DNA from: Berkiella sp963829835
GTDB lineage: Bacteria > Pseudomonadota > Gammaproteobacteria > Berkiellales > Berkiellaceae
Assembly: GCA_963829835.1 (NCBI GenBank)
Contig: CAWHKC010000004.1
Location: forward strand, 1,054,001-1,118,000
Direction: 5' to 3'
Length of the DNA: 64,000 nucleotides
Numbering within the stretch: the first letter of the stretch is position 1; each line of letters starts with the position of its first letter. Of this stretch, positions 18,187-27,914 are shown piece after piece. The position numbers were made by a program, and so were the translations under genes. Under the pieces are notes generated by a model. That model made no database searches and was not told the DNA's origin. It saw only the letters and a list, made by a program, of their open reading frames with translations.

Positions 18187-18940
18187 CTATCCGCTATGGC
18201 ACTTTTTGGTACGTTTAGATTTGCCAGACCAAAATTCCAGTTCCTCACCTGGCGTACACCGTCTTTTTTTGGTGATGGTATTTAATCTTGTGTTTAACGA
18301 TGGGAAATCATTAGTTCTCATTTTAGAAAACACCACCGGGACCGTTGCTTTTAATTCTTGCATCACTTTGTCAAATTGTCTCTCATGGGCAAGAGTCTCT
18401 CTAGGACATTCTACTGCCTGAACAGTAAAACCATTTACTTGCAATAAATCGATTAAACCATCTTTTCCCTGTAAATGCATAATGCCAACGACAATAAATG
18501 AGGGAGCGGTTAATTTATCTTTTAAAGTCTCCATCCATTTTTTATTTCTTTGGATGGTTATATCATCTGGTGGTAACTGAGAAGTCAGGAATTCTAATGA
18601 GCTTTGCATTTCATAGGCATGGATCAATTCGTGAAAATATTGAGTTTGTTGGGTCAATTCTTTTATTTTATCTTCTGGGAGTGCTGAGTATACAGAAGGA
18701 TTGTTTGTATTGTTAATTATTTGCAAAATCATTTGTTTACAAACTTCCATCTTTTGCGTTTCATCCATTAAAAGTGTTTCAATATATTGATGATATATTT
18801 TGATATTTTCTTTATGTATCTCATCGACTTCATTCAATATGATTTTTGTCGATTCATCTAAATCGTCTGGCAATATAAGTTCTTCAAAGATATCTTTATT
18901 GAGAGCCTTCGGCAACTGTGCATGAACCCATCCACCTAAT
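18187..18940 (-). pseudogene. TraB/GumN-family protein, C-terminal half only
   Basis: The C-terminal part carries the TraB/GumN (Tiki-like) hallmark, a strand with FIVVGIMHLQGKDGLIDLL followed by a Gly-rich turn. The N-terminal GTIH motif expected in a full protein is absent. The frame runs into the left end of an IS66-family element, and its apparent TTG start lacks a ribosome site. A second TraB/GumN fragment, this time the N-terminal half, lies about 7 kb to the right on the same strand. The tail is very basic (KKRRC, KSKRTKK). Confidence 0.7.
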
Positions 18941-18985
18941 GTTGTAAGCTGATCCCCATCACTTATTAATGATTGGGATCACACA

Positions 18986-19381
18986 ATGAAAAAAGTTACC
19001 TCCTCTTTGCTTGATGAAGCAAAAAAAGCTATGGCACATTGGCGAGCAACGCGTACTAAGCGACGACCTATTCCTGAACAAGTATGGGATAGCGTTTTGC
19101 CACTCATAAGTCACCACTCCTATTCTACGATCTGCAAGGAACTGGGTTTATCCTATCAGCAGATCAAAGACAAATTAGCAACAAGAAAGGAAGATCTTTC
19201 AACTCAGCCAAACCCTTTTGTTTCTGTTGATTTGGTATCCACATTTTTCAATGAAGAACATCAGAAACCTGGCTATAAAATCGCATTGACTAAACCAAAT
19301 GGCGTATCGCTTGTCGTTGATGGGGCATCTGGACACTTAATAAATGAAATCATTGCCAGTTTTGTGGGGAAATCATGTTAG
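18986..19381 (+). CDS. tnpA: IS66 accessory protein TnpA
   Basis: A 131-residue protein with an N-terminal helix-turn-helix region (SYSTICKELGLSYQQIKDKL, residues about 43-62), as in IS66 TnpA/IS3-OrfA-like accessory proteins. It overlaps the tnpB start by seven bases, the usual IS66 arrangement. Intact. Confidence 0.82.
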   Translation: MKKVTSSLLDEAKKAMAHWRATRTKRRPIPEQVWDSVLPLISHHSYSTICKELGLSYQQIKDKLATRKEDLSTQPNPFVSVDLVSTFFNEEHQKPGYKIALTKPNGVSLVVDGASGHLINEIIASFVGKSC

Positions 19382-19756
19382 CCCTGACACCACAACATCG
19401 ATTGTTGCTCGCTGTAGATGCCGTCGATTTCAGGCGCGGGATAGACGGCCTGGCAGCCATTTGCAACCAACGGCTCAAAGAGACAACCCGATTCAGGAAC
19501 GGTATTTGTGTTTACGAACAAAAGAAGAGCGGCAGTTAAAATATTGGTATACGATGGGCAAGGATATTGGCTCTGTATGAAACGCTTTAGTCAAGGCAAG
19601 CTCCAATGGTGGCCCACCAGTGAGGCAAATGCACAAGCGATTAGTGCACAAGAATTAAATGTATTGTTACATCAAGGGATCCCAAGCAAAGCAAATATGC
19701 AGCCCGCTTGGAAGCCTCTTGCCATGCCAACTTACGCCCATCAAGCCGCTTGCTGA
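19375..19756 (+). pseudogene. tnpB: IS66 accessory protein TnpB, frameshifted
   Basis: The first part (LLAVDAVDFRRGIDGLAAIC) is the typical IS66 TnpB start. The conserved core VFTNKRRAAVKILVYDGQGY is in the next frame. The two frames meet near 19500-19510 around the sequence GGTATTTGTGTTTACG, consistent with loss of two bases (or gain of one) in a T-rich run. Unless a programmed shift operates here, TnpB is inactive. The 3' end overlaps the convergent tnpC by 16 bases. Confidence 0.8.
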
Positions 19757-21369
19757 TGGGGGTTTGAGTTTGCTTTGGCATAATTCCAAGGTAACCAGTT
19801 TTGAGGCTCTTTAACAATTTGGTCTTTATTTTCTAGAAGTGCGGTGAGGTATTCAACTGGGTTGATGCCTGCCTCTGCTGCAGTTCTAATCACACTCATG
19901 AGGGTACCGCCCACTTTGGCACCCTTGAGAGTTTTATAAAATAAACTGTTTTTACGAGAGAGGATGGCCATTTTTAAGCCCTGCTCAATTAAATTGTTAT
20001 GGATAGGGGCACCTGCAACCCTGAGAAAGGTGGTTAAGGTGTCCCACCGTTTGAGCCAATAATTCATGGCCTTTCCTAAACTGCTGCCTGGTTCTGCTGC
20101 TTTTGTTTCAAAGTTCGACTCCATATAAACCTTAAGCTCATCCAATACTGGTTGGCTATGTTGTTGGTGATAGGCTAGTCTTGCGTCGGGTGACATTTTA
20201 TCATCAAGGCAAACCTGCTCGAATTGATAGATTTGACGAATAGCGGCTATAATCACTTGGCATTGCGGAGGAAAGTAATGTTCAATATCGGTAAATTGCC
20301 TTTTACCATGTTCAATGCAGTGGCATTCGATAGTCTGGGCACTTTCTCGATTCACCTTGTTTCGTGATAATGCATCACTCATTTGAATGGGTAATTTGCT
20401 GGTTTGCTCTCTGTTTTCTAGAACGTCATTCAAATTTTGCCCTGCATGCTGAATACCTGAAAAGTAAAGATAAATTCTTCTGTTGCCCTGCATGGCAAGA
20501 ATGCCTGAAGTGTGCGTGCCTTTTTTATACTTCTTTTCAACTTGGTGTTTGTTATATCGAATGATATCTAAAATACGCACCCAGGTATCATCAATAAAAA
20601 ACAAATCATATTGTGCAGCAATTTCAATCAATACTTCAAAAATGACTCGCACAATTTCGTAAACGTCCAGGATTAACTGCCACTGCGTTCCTTCAGGTAG
20701 TGGAACGCCAACATAGTCTTGAAACCGAGCAAGTCGATACATGGGAGTCCCCATTTGATAACGGCTCACTGCAATCACGGCTTTTGCTCTGGAGTCATAT
20801 TTGTCTTGATAGGGTGCCTCGGAAGAAAATAAATCACCGCACAAATTGCAACGCAGCTTTTCAAGATCAAATTTGGTGGCCTGTACTAAAGCGCCACCTT
20901 GAACGCGAATAAACTGACCTGCTTTAGTGAGATATAATTTACCGCCACATTTAGTTGGGCATAAATCACCGGGCTGATAAAGAGGATGTGATATTTTCTC
21001 AACAATTGCTCCGGTATAATCCTTAGCTGAATTCCGGCCATGCCCTTTACGTTTCTTTTTAGGCAGGATGGTAATATCATTTGATGCAACATTTTTATTT
21101 GCAGGATCTGAGGCATTGGTCACATCAACAACACCAACATTGTTGGGAGTGTGATTAAGATTATTATTTTTTGTTGCCAGCCCGAATAAATTTTTTAATC
21201 GGCTAATGCTAATCTTTGACTCGCTCAACTTGAATTGAAGCCATAAGCAAAAATCAATTAGCCCAAGCAGCAAGAGCTGAGTATGTGCATCAATCTGGCT
21301 TTCTTGGATCTTTACTTTTAATTGAGCAACAGCTTCAGGTGATAAATCAATAGGTGTTGGTGCTTTCAT
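19741..21369 (-). CDS. tnpC: IS66-family transposase TnpC
   Basis: The 542-residue protein has the IS66 layout: an N-terminal helical region, a Cys-rich zinc-binding segment (CPTKCGG and CNLCGD), then the catalytic core with candidate DDE residues in FFIDDTW, QMSDALS and NLIEQGLKMA. The C-terminal block SRKNSLFYKTLKGAKVGG is family-typical (SRKNFLFAGS-type). A GAGGCAG site precedes the ATG. It lies on the strand opposite to tnpA and tnpB, whereas IS66 elements normally carry all three in one direction. Confidence 0.9.
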   Translation of the reverse strand: MKAPTPIDLSPEAVAQLKVKIQESQIDAHTQLLLLGLIDFCLWLQFKLSESKISISRLKNLFGLATKNNNLNHTPNNVGVVDVTNASDPANKNVASNDITILPKKKRKGHGRNSAKDYTGAIVEKISHPLYQPGDLCPTKCGGKLYLTKAGQFIRVQGGALVQATKFDLEKLRCNLCGDLFSSEAPYQDKYDSRAKAVIAVSRYQMGTPMYRLARFQDYVGVPLPEGTQWQLILDVYEIVRVIFEVLIEIAAQYDLFFIDDTWVRILDIIRYNKHQVEKKYKKGTHTSGILAMQGNRRIYLYFSGIQHAGQNLNDVLENREQTSKLPIQMSDALSRNKVNRESAQTIECHCIEHGKRQFTDIEHYFPPQCQVIIAAIRQIYQFEQVCLDDKMSPDARLAYHQQHSQPVLDELKVYMESNFETKAAEPGSSLGKAMNYWLKRWDTLTTFLRVAGAPIHNNLIEQGLKMAILSRKNSLFYKTLKGAKVGGTLMSVIRTAAEAGINPVEYLTALLENKDQIVKEPQNWLPWNYAKANSNPHQQAA

Positions 21370-21504
21370 GTTACTGCCTCAAATCAATTCGGGCAGTAGT
21401 TTATCTCAAACACGTGAATATGCCTGTGATCTAATTGCCATTCGGCTTGTGATCTAAGGCTTATTTACACGCTTTACAGGATTGCCAAGGGGATACTAAT
21501 AAGC

Positions 21505-23202
21505 TTATGCCATTTTTGCAATTAATCGTTTGGCATTTTGAAAAGAAAAGTGCATTTTAGGTGTGGGCTTGTCGTCAATAGCTACAATATAGCCATTATC
21601 AACAGATACTTTACAAGAATATTGGCCTCTATAACGTACATATTGAATATGGGGCCAAGGCGATACGTGATGCGGTTTTGTTGCAAGTATTCTTTGCTGT
21701 TCTTTTCTTATATTTGTCATCAAATCCATAAAATCCTGATGATTTCTCATTTTTTTCTGAACTTTTTCAGGTGTTCTGTCGAATAAATCCACAGCTCTTA
21801 GAATTTCATGCTCATCTTTGATAAATTTTCTTCCCGATTTGCCGTGATGTTCATTAATAATGGCCATGGTTAATTGTGCAAAAAATTCAATCAGATCTGA
21901 GTCTTGCGCGTAAAACATATCTTTAATGAGTTCGTCAATTTCTCTGTTGCGCATAAAATCACTAAAGTATTTATATTTTTTTCTTTTAAATTCAGCATTA
22001 TACACTTCTAATAATTTCTCTTTGGTTGCATGATGCCCAGCTTTCACCAGCACTATCATGGCTTCTATAGCCGATTTGGGGTTAACAAATGAACAGGTGC
22101 CACGTTTATGTCCCCGACAGCGAAACTCGGCAACAGGCTTTTGTAAATCAACTAATGTTTTTAAAATGGCTTTAAAATCTTCAGGCGTTTTTATTTCATT
22201 GGTTAATTTTTTAAATAACGCCGCATTGATTGATAATGGATCTGTGAGTTCAAATATTTTACAGCCAAAACGTTGGTCGCCATCTTGTCTGCGATTGCAA
22301 TAAATAAGATACTTACCATAAAAAACAAGGCCAACGGTGTGTCCTATCCAGCCGGATGATATAAACGTCAGTTGATTAGCCTTAAATCTTGCCAATAAAT
22401 CAACTTCTGAGCCTTCTTGATAAATATTATCGGTCTGTTTCATTTTATCATGAGAAAATTTCATTGCCTCATAAATTATATCACAAACTTCTGATGGGGA
22501 TTTTTGACGAAAAGCATCTAAAGCTTCTAAGATTAATTTCAAGGATAATTGATTATAATTTCCTTCTGGTTTTAACGAAAATTCAGAGCCTTTAACAGAA
22601 ACTTTGATAGGATCTGACAACCCTATCATGTGCCCAATACGATAGGTAAAATAGAACATATCTAATAACGGTGTACTCGATGATTTCCATTGGCGCTGGG
22701 GGTTGAGATAGTGATAAAGTAATTTGATGTCGTAAATATGCAATTTTTTTAAGAAACCTTGATCATTACAAATATCAATCAGATCCTCATTAGAAAAACA
22801 CTTTGACTCTAATACAAGATCACGGATGTTATAACCACCTAAATTAATTAATAAATATTTGAGTTGCTTTTTGGTAACCTTGTTTTTTTTTAAATGGGCT
22901 AGAATAATTTCTTGCTTTTCTTTTGATAACTGTTGCGTATACAGACGGTTAGCCCCATAGGCATGCACGAATTTCTCGGGTGTGCCTAAAGTGATAGTAG
23001 CGCCATCCCCGGTGACAGTTGCATCCTTTGAAGAAGAGAGCTTAGAAATAAACACGACCATTTGTTGATTATCAGTAAATAACGATAATGTTGTGAGTAA
23101 TTGTTGATGTGTGATCGCCGTAGGGGTTTTTAAATCATATATATCTGGTAAATTTTTATTTTTCAAACACGCATTAATTTCAGTAATGGTAAGTTCGGGC
23201 AT
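21505..23202 (-). CDS. Unknown 565-residue protein, possible cysteine protease-like effector
   Basis: I start it at the ATG with an AAAGAG site, eight codons inside the longest frame. No signal peptide or membrane segment is present. One region pairs a His with a beta-hairpin and Asn (WIGHTVGL then YLIYCNRRQ, about His288 and Asn303), and a later Cys lies at a helix start (KRGTCSFVNPKSA, Cys370). His-Asn/Asp-Cys in this order is the layout of CE-clan or related cysteine proteases, but the oxyanion Gln is not obvious. This is a hypothesis. It sits between the IS66 element and a broken scoB. Confidence 0.72.
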   Translation of the reverse strand: MPELTITEINACLKNKNLPDIYDLKTPTAITHQQLLTTLSLFTDNQQMVVFISKLSSSKDATVTGDGATITLGTPEKFVHAYGANRLYTQQLSKEKQEIILAHLKKNKVTKKQLKYLLINLGGYNIRDLVLESKCFSNEDLIDICNDQGFLKKLHIYDIKLLYHYLNPQRQWKSSSTPLLDMFYFTYRIGHMIGLSDPIKVSVKGSEFSLKPEGNYNQLSLKLILEALDAFRQKSPSEVCDIIYEAMKFSHDKMKQTDNIYQEGSEVDLLARFKANQLTFISSGWIGHTVGLVFYGKYLIYCNRRQDGDQRFGCKIFELTDPLSINAALFKKLTNEIKTPEDFKAILKTLVDLQKPVAEFRCRGHKRGTCSFVNPKSAIEAMIVLVKAGHHATKEKLLEVYNAEFKRKKYKYFSDFMRNREIDELIKDMFYAQDSDLIEFFAQLTMAIINEHHGKSGRKFIKDEHEILRAVDLFDRTPEKVQKKMRNHQDFMDLMTNIRKEQQRILATKPHHVSPWPHIQYVRYRGQYSCKVSVDNGYIVAIDDKPTPKMHFSFQNAKRLIAKMA

Positions 23203-23358
23203 GCAGTACTCTTTAAGTATTATCAAAAGTTAATGAACTTTAATACTCAGATCCTTTGAGTTTCTGACCAGCCTTCACAAAACAAGAGGCTTTTAAGAAT
23301 CCAATAGCTAGGTATATTACCTGATTCTCAAATGACCAACAACCTCTTGGTAAGCAGG

Positions 23359-23892
23359 TTATGAGAATTGTATTTCAGGCACATTTGCTGGTGCTACAAA
23401 ATTTCCTTGGGTTTTAGCTTTAATTTCTTCCACACTTACACCAGGTGCTCGTTCTAATAAATGAAAGGCATTGTTTTTCACTTCTAGCACCCCAAGATCG
23501 GTGACAATTTTGCGTACACAATGCGCACCTGTTAAAGGGAGTGTACATTGACGAAGTAACTTAGATTCACCTTCTTTATTAGCATGGGCCATGGCAACAA
23601 TAATATTATTAGCACTGGCCACTAAATCCATCGCACCGCCCATGCCTTTGACGAGTTTGCCAGGGATCATCCAAGAGGCAATATTACCATGATGATCCAC
23701 TTCAAAGGCGCCAAGTACGGTTAAGTTGATATGACCGCCTCTTATCATGGCAAAACTTTCTGCAGAGTTAAAAAAACTGGCACCCATCGCAGCGGTGACG
23801 GTTTCTTTGCCGGCATTAATTAAATCAGGGTCGACTTCATTTTCTTTCGGGTAAGGACCCATTCCTAATAATCCATTTTCCGATTGAAAACA
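23359..23892 (-). pseudogene. scoB: Succinyl-CoA:3-ketoacid CoA-transferase subunit B, 5'-truncated
   Basis: The remaining ~175 residues are clearly the C-terminal part of the CoA-transferase B subunit: FQSENGLLGMGPYP carries the catalytic Glu region, followed by GGHINLTVLGAFEVD and NWMIPGK-like (SWMIPGKLVKGMGGAMDLV). A complete subunit is about 215 residues, so some 40 N-terminal residues are missing. The homology stops at about 23890, where a 5'-truncated exonuclease begins on the other strand. No subunit A gene is nearby. The enzyme is presumably not made. Confidence 0.85.
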
Positions 23893-24522
23893 AAGATTTC
23901 CAAACTTACTGGAATTACCAATGATGATGTTGCAGGCAAGGAGATAGACTGGCAGCTCGTGTCAACTTTACTCAAAGAGTGCAACTTAGTTATCTGTCAT
24001 AATAGTTCATTTGATAGAAATTTCTTAGAAATTCAAACTCCAGAGCATATTCAAGAATTATTCAAGAGAATACCATTTGCTTGTACTTTAAAAGATATAG
24101 ATTGGGATGCCCGAGGTTATGGTAGTGCCAAGCTAGATTATTTAAATTGGAAATTGGGTTATTTTTACGATTCACATCGAGCGTTAACAGATTGTTGGGC
24201 AACTTTAAATTTATTACTCAAAGAAGCCGGTGCATTCGAAGAGCTAAAATGCAACGCGAAAAAGATTGAAACCCTACTATGTGCAGTTAATGCCCCCTAT
24301 GATAATAAAGATTTACTTAAAGAAAGAAAGTACAAATGGTCTGATGGAACCGGAAATCTACCAAAGTGTTGGTGGACAATCGTTTCAAATGATGCCTTAG
24401 AAGATGAATTTACCTTCCTGGATGATACAATTTACTGCAGAAAAGGTGCATCCAAAAATCTTCCTCGGGTTAAAATTACAGCCCATATAAGGTATTCTTT
24501 CCGTTCAGAAATTATTAACTGA
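23884..24522 (+). pseudogene. DEDD-type 3'-5' exonuclease, 5'-truncated
   Basis: The visible part contains exonuclease motif II (ICHNSSFDRNFLE) and motif III with H-x4-D (SHRALTDCW), typical of the DnaQ/DEDDh family, but motif I (DxE) is missing because the N-terminus is cut at about the same base where scoB is cut. The apparent TTG start has no ribosome site. A C-terminal domain of about 90 residues (GTGNLPKCWW) remains. Without motif I it should be inactive. Confidence 0.8.
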
Positions 24523-24555
24523 ACACAAGAACCACTTCGCTATCTAATACGCAAT

Positions 24556-25827
24556 CTATATGTTCAGTTTGCACGTACTACAAGTAGAATCGCTCCATCT
24601 AGTTGTATAAGCAGGTGAAACTCGCTCCTGGCTCATTGACCAAGCTTTTCTGTATCCACAAACTGCAAATTGGACTGTTTGCCTTCCATATTTTGCATTT
24701 ATCGCATCTAGCGCGTCCATTAGCTTGGGATTATTCATCTTTTCTTCATCAATAAATAAGTCACTTTGACCAAGGGTATTCGGTAATATATCAAGCAACA
24801 TAGTCCCTGCTTTTTTATATTTATACCCATCGCGAAAAATTGCCTTTAACCCATGCGAGGCGGTTTTCAATATCCAGAGTGTACTATCTGTTTCTTTTGG
24901 AAATTTAAGACAAATGGAATTTGAGTACTGTATATCAGTTTTATTAAAAGGGTTTGTTCTAACAAAAACCATCATGCCAGAGGCATAGGAATTTTGTGCT
25001 CTTAGTTTCTCAGCAGCTTTGGTAGCAAAATTTGCTACCGCTTCTCTTAAGTTATTAAAATCTAAAATAGGTCTGCCAAATGAGCGAGAAACCATAATAT
25101 TTTTTCGCGGAGCAACCGATTCAAGGCTAAGACAAGGTATTCCTTGAAGCTCTAGTACGGTTCGTGCCAGAACTACGTTAAATTTCTTCTTTATCATATT
25201 ATGATCGGATTTTGCTAATTCTAATGCAGTCGAAATTCCTATTGCTTTTAGTTTATCGGCCCATTGCCTACCCACTCCCCACACATCTCCCACTTCTAAA
25301 TTAGAAAGCATTGGGAAGATACGATTGAGATCTTTTAGTTCACAAACACCCTCAAATGCTGGATGTTTCTTAGCGATGAAATTTGCCACTTTTGCTAATG
25401 TTTTGGTAGGGCCTATTCCAACAGAAACAGGCATACTAACTCCCTGGTATATAGTTCGCTTTATATGCTTCCCATATTCCGTTAGATCCCAAGATTCAAA
25501 ACCATTAAATTCAAGAAACATCTCATCAATTGAATATATTTCGTATTTAGGTGCAAAGTTTTTCAACAAAGTCATTACTCTATTGGAAATATCACCATAT
25601 AACCGATAATTGGATGAGTAAACAATGACCTTATGTTTTCGGACTAGATCCATTCTTTGAAAAATTGGATCTCCCATTTTAAATCCTAATGCTTTGGATT
25701 CGTTTGAGCGTGCGACTACGCAACCGTCATTATTTGATAAAACAACGACAGGTTTTCCTTCCAATTTTGGATTGAATACCCTTTCGCAGGAAACATAGAA
25801 ATTATTGCAATCAATGAGAGCAAACAT
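24556..25827 (-). CDS. umuC: Y-family DNA polymerase UmuC
   Basis: I start it at MFALIDCNNFYVSCE, which has a GGTGG site and matches the usual UmuC N-terminus; the frame is open 11 codons further. Catalytic residues are present: Asp6 in LIDCNNFY and Asp101/Glu102 in YSIDEMFLEF. About 423 residues is the normal length, and the end WSMSQERVSPAYTTRW is UmuC-specific. It acts in translesion synthesis as the catalytic subunit of Pol V. The partner umuD is not upstream; a fragment of a TraB/GumN gene lies there instead, 16 bases away, so the operon was rearranged. It may use a UmuD encoded elsewhere. Confidence 0.92.
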   Translation of the reverse strand: MFALIDCNNFYVSCERVFNPKLEGKPVVVLSNNDGCVVARSNESKALGFKMGDPIFQRMDLVRKHKVIVYSSNYRLYGDISNRVMTLLKNFAPKYEIYSIDEMFLEFNGFESWDLTEYGKHIKRTIYQGVSMPVSVGIGPTKTLAKVANFIAKKHPAFEGVCELKDLNRIFPMLSNLEVGDVWGVGRQWADKLKAIGISTALELAKSDHNMIKKKFNVVLARTVLELQGIPCLSLESVAPRKNIMVSRSFGRPILDFNNLREAVANFATKAAEKLRAQNSYASGMMVFVRTNPFNKTDIQYSNSICLKFPKETDSTLWILKTASHGLKAIFRDGYKYKKAGTMLLDILPNTLGQSDLFIDEEKMNNPKLMDALDAINAKYGRQTVQFAVCGYRKAWSMSQERVSPAYTTRWSDSTCSTCKLNI

Positions 25828-25843
25828 TGTAGCCACCGTCTGG

Positions 25844-26623
25844 TTACTCTTTATTTTCATTTAAGACTTTTATCTTTTCTGCCACGGACTCTTCAATTTC
25901 TGGAGGTAGAGCAATATTGGCAATATATTCTCTCATTGTGTTTATGTTTCTAAGTTGCTGAGCCGTAATAGGATATTCATCATTTCTCATTAATTTTATT
26001 TCTTCTTCGCTATCTAATTCAAAAAGACGTTTATGATATTTTTTTGCTAAACTCGCCAATTTTGAATCGTATATATTATTAACAAACTTATCTAGAAAAG
26101 TTTTTTGATTTCGGGGGTAGGGTGTTGAGCTGGAACGTATATACGAGGAGATCGTGGAAGCGATTTGAGAATTCAACTCAGGATTATTTTGCAAGATCGC
26201 TATGTTCACTAAAATATCAAATAGAAAAAATATATTAATATTGGGCAATGATAAAGCAGAAATGAGTTGTGCAAAGTGACTCAATTTTTTACCTTCCCAA
26301 TAAAGGGTCTCTAAATCATGCTGAATTAAATATTGATTTATTTTTTCAATCTCATCATCAGTGAAACAGTTTTTCACTGTTGAAGAAGTAAAAATAGTTT
26401 CTCGATCATTATCCTTCACTAAACTTTCAAGGAGTGCTTTTTGAGTGGATAGATCTCGTTCTACGAATACTTGTTTTGCTAATTTAAAGCCTGCTGATTG
26501 CTCAGGATGAAAATTATTAAGACCTGGTATGTCCTTTAGTGGAAGATGGATAGTACCAAATAAATAGCTATCTGGAAGACCTTTTTTGCTTATTCGGTAA
26601 TAGTTTGAGCCAAGCCTGCGCAT
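25844..26623 (-). pseudogene. TraB/GumN-family protein, N-terminal half only
   Basis: The N-terminus has the family motif YLFGTIHLP (Gly23, His26) that contributes to the putative metal/catalytic site. The C-terminal VGxxHLxGxxGL motif is missing: the frame ends about 260 residues in, just before umuC. The start is good (GGAGAA site before ATG). The complementary C-terminal half of a family member lies at 18.2-18.9 kb. Either one gene was split by rearrangement or two paralogues each lost one half; the end of this piece resembles the beginning of the other, which favours paralogues. Confidence 0.68.
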
Positions 26624-26866
26624 GGTGCGATTCTCCGGGTATCACTTCTATTTTTGATTCAGCCGCTATATTAATTTACGACAGGATAGTTGTGGCTTCA
26701 TAATTGAACGATGTTTATCGGATTATAGGTGAGAGATTTAAAGTAAATAGGGCAAAATTACAGTCTTTTCAGCTAAAAGTGATGCATGTGCAATATAAGT
26801 TAACTTTCACAGAGAGTAATAATGTTGTAGAATACTTTCTGTTTAAGCTTGAATCTCATTATCTAT

Positions 26867-27625
26867 ATGAAAACCCTACAAACCCACATAAGCAGAGATC
26901 ATTTGTTAAGCCGCTTCAAAGAAGGGGTAAAGTTTATTAAACCTGCGGTTAAAACAAAAGATGAATATGCAAATTGTCGTTCGCTCAATCGCATATTAGA
27001 CTTACCCTTTAGCGTTTATTTTGATAATAGCGAACATGCTGCAGTTAAAGTCAATGAAGTTTGTGCAAATATTTGTGGTTTTGAGTCAACACATGATGCT
27101 ATTGGCCGGTCAGTTTTTGATTTTACAACAAAAGAAAGCGCTAAGCGCTCCGTTGAAAATCAAAGAGAAATCATGCAAACAGGGCAAATGAAAATCATTG
27201 AAGATAGTTTAATAAGAAATGATGATGTGCTAATTTCATTTATTGGGATCTCCTATCCTTGGTATTCTTATGATAACAAAATCATCGGGGTTTTTGGTTG
27301 TTCGATAGTGATTAACCAACATTCAATTGCACAAAGCTTATCTCAATTATATCATTTAGGGCTATTAACAAAACAAAGAAATTTTCAGGGTTTGACCTCA
27401 ACCAATACAATTGACAATTATTATTTTTCTCCTCGTCAACGTCAATGTATTGAACTTATTCTCAAAGGAATGTCACCCAAAAAGATGGGACATTTGCTTT
27501 GTCTGTCTCACCGTACGGTAGAACATTATATTGCAAGTATCAAAAATAAATTAGATGTATCTACCAAAGCTGAAATGATAGTTAAATTAAATGATTGGCT
27601 CAAAAATCTTCATTCAGACAGATAA
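26867..27625 (+). CDS. PAS-domain LuxR-type transcriptional regulator
   Basis: A 252-residue protein. Residues about 30-160 look like a PAS sensor (DLPFSVYFDNSEHAAVKVNE, GRSVFDFTTKES). The C-terminal 65 residues are a LuxR/GerE helix-turn-helix: FSPRQRQCIELILKGMSPKKMG, then SHRTVEHYIASIKNKL. Such regulators respond to a small ligand or redox signal through PAS. I start it at the ATG six codons inside the longest frame; no strong ribosome site is visible. A second LuxR-type protein at 41-42 kb is unrelated in its sensor part. Confidence 0.88.
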   Translation: MKTLQTHISRDHLLSRFKEGVKFIKPAVKTKDEYANCRSLNRILDLPFSVYFDNSEHAAVKVNEVCANICGFESTHDAIGRSVFDFTTKESAKRSVENQREIMQTGQMKIIEDSLIRNDDVLISFIGISYPWYSYDNKIIGVFGCSIVINQHSIAQSLSQLYHLGLLTKQRNFQGLTSTNTIDNYYFSPRQRQCIELILKGMSPKKMGHLLCLSHRTVEHYIASIKNKLDVSTKAEMIVKLNDWLKNLHSDR

Positions 27626-27771
27626 ACGGTAGTATATACGAGATAGTCTGTCCCCTTTGCTATGTCTATTCCTGTCATTAATTGTTACATTTAACAGCTT
27701 AGCGAAATCAACCTATTACTGAAAGCATTAATAAATTTGTTTAATAGTAACTATAATAGAGAATATAAATC

Positions 27772-27906
27772 ATGTTAGATCACGTTAGTCTTAATAGACC
27801 GGTTGCGCCAGTGTTAGCACCGCAAACGCAACCCCATTTTTCGCATCGTCAGTTATTGTTAGTACAGCTGCAAAAATTACAGGCTAACAGAGTAAAAGGC
27901 AAATAG
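27772..27906 (+). CDS. Small hypothetical protein, 44 residues
   Basis: An ORF starting MLDHVSLNRPVAPVLAP, with a weak AGAGAA site 10 bases upstream, ends in the loop of a perfect inverted repeat. The product is rich in Gln, Leu, Val and Pro with no motif. It lies downstream of the LuxR gene and converges with the second NAT gene. Real coding is plausible but unproven. Confidence 0.4.
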   Translation: MLDHVSLNRPVAPVLAPQTQPHFSHRQLLLVQLQKLQANRVKGK

Positions 27907-27914
27907 CCTTTTAC
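27892..27914. terminator. Bidirectional terminator-like hairpin
   Basis: A perfect 9-base inverted repeat (GTAAAAGGC, loop AAATA, GCCTTTTAC) spans the stop codons of two convergent genes. The A and T runs in the stem would act as the U-tract on each strand, as in bidirectional terminators. Confidence 0.6.

Larger units (their letters stand above)
18944..21468. mobile_element. IS66-family insertion sequence, tnpC inverted, no visible target duplication
   Basis: A 2.5-kb element holds tnpA, a frameshifted tnpB and tnpC. Both proposed ends begin GTAA (left 18944 reading in, right 21468 reading in on the minus strand) and contain GATCACA within the first 40 bases, so they look like imperfect IS66 termini. 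The 8-base flanks, CTAATGTT and ACGCTTTA, do not match, so no target-site duplication is visible. This suggests a rearrangement after insertion or misplaced ends. The left flank is a truncated TraB/GumN gene. Confidence 0.8.

Noticed and set aside
18944..21476. Search for an 8-base target duplication around the IS66 element.
   Set aside because: Flanks CTAATGTT and ACGCTTTA do not match, so no duplication or attachment site is claimed.
26704..26940. ORF of 78 codons overlapping the start of the PAS–LuxR gene in another frame.
   Set aside because: Starts at TTG without a ribosome site and overlaps the clearly coding LuxR frame; treated as chance.
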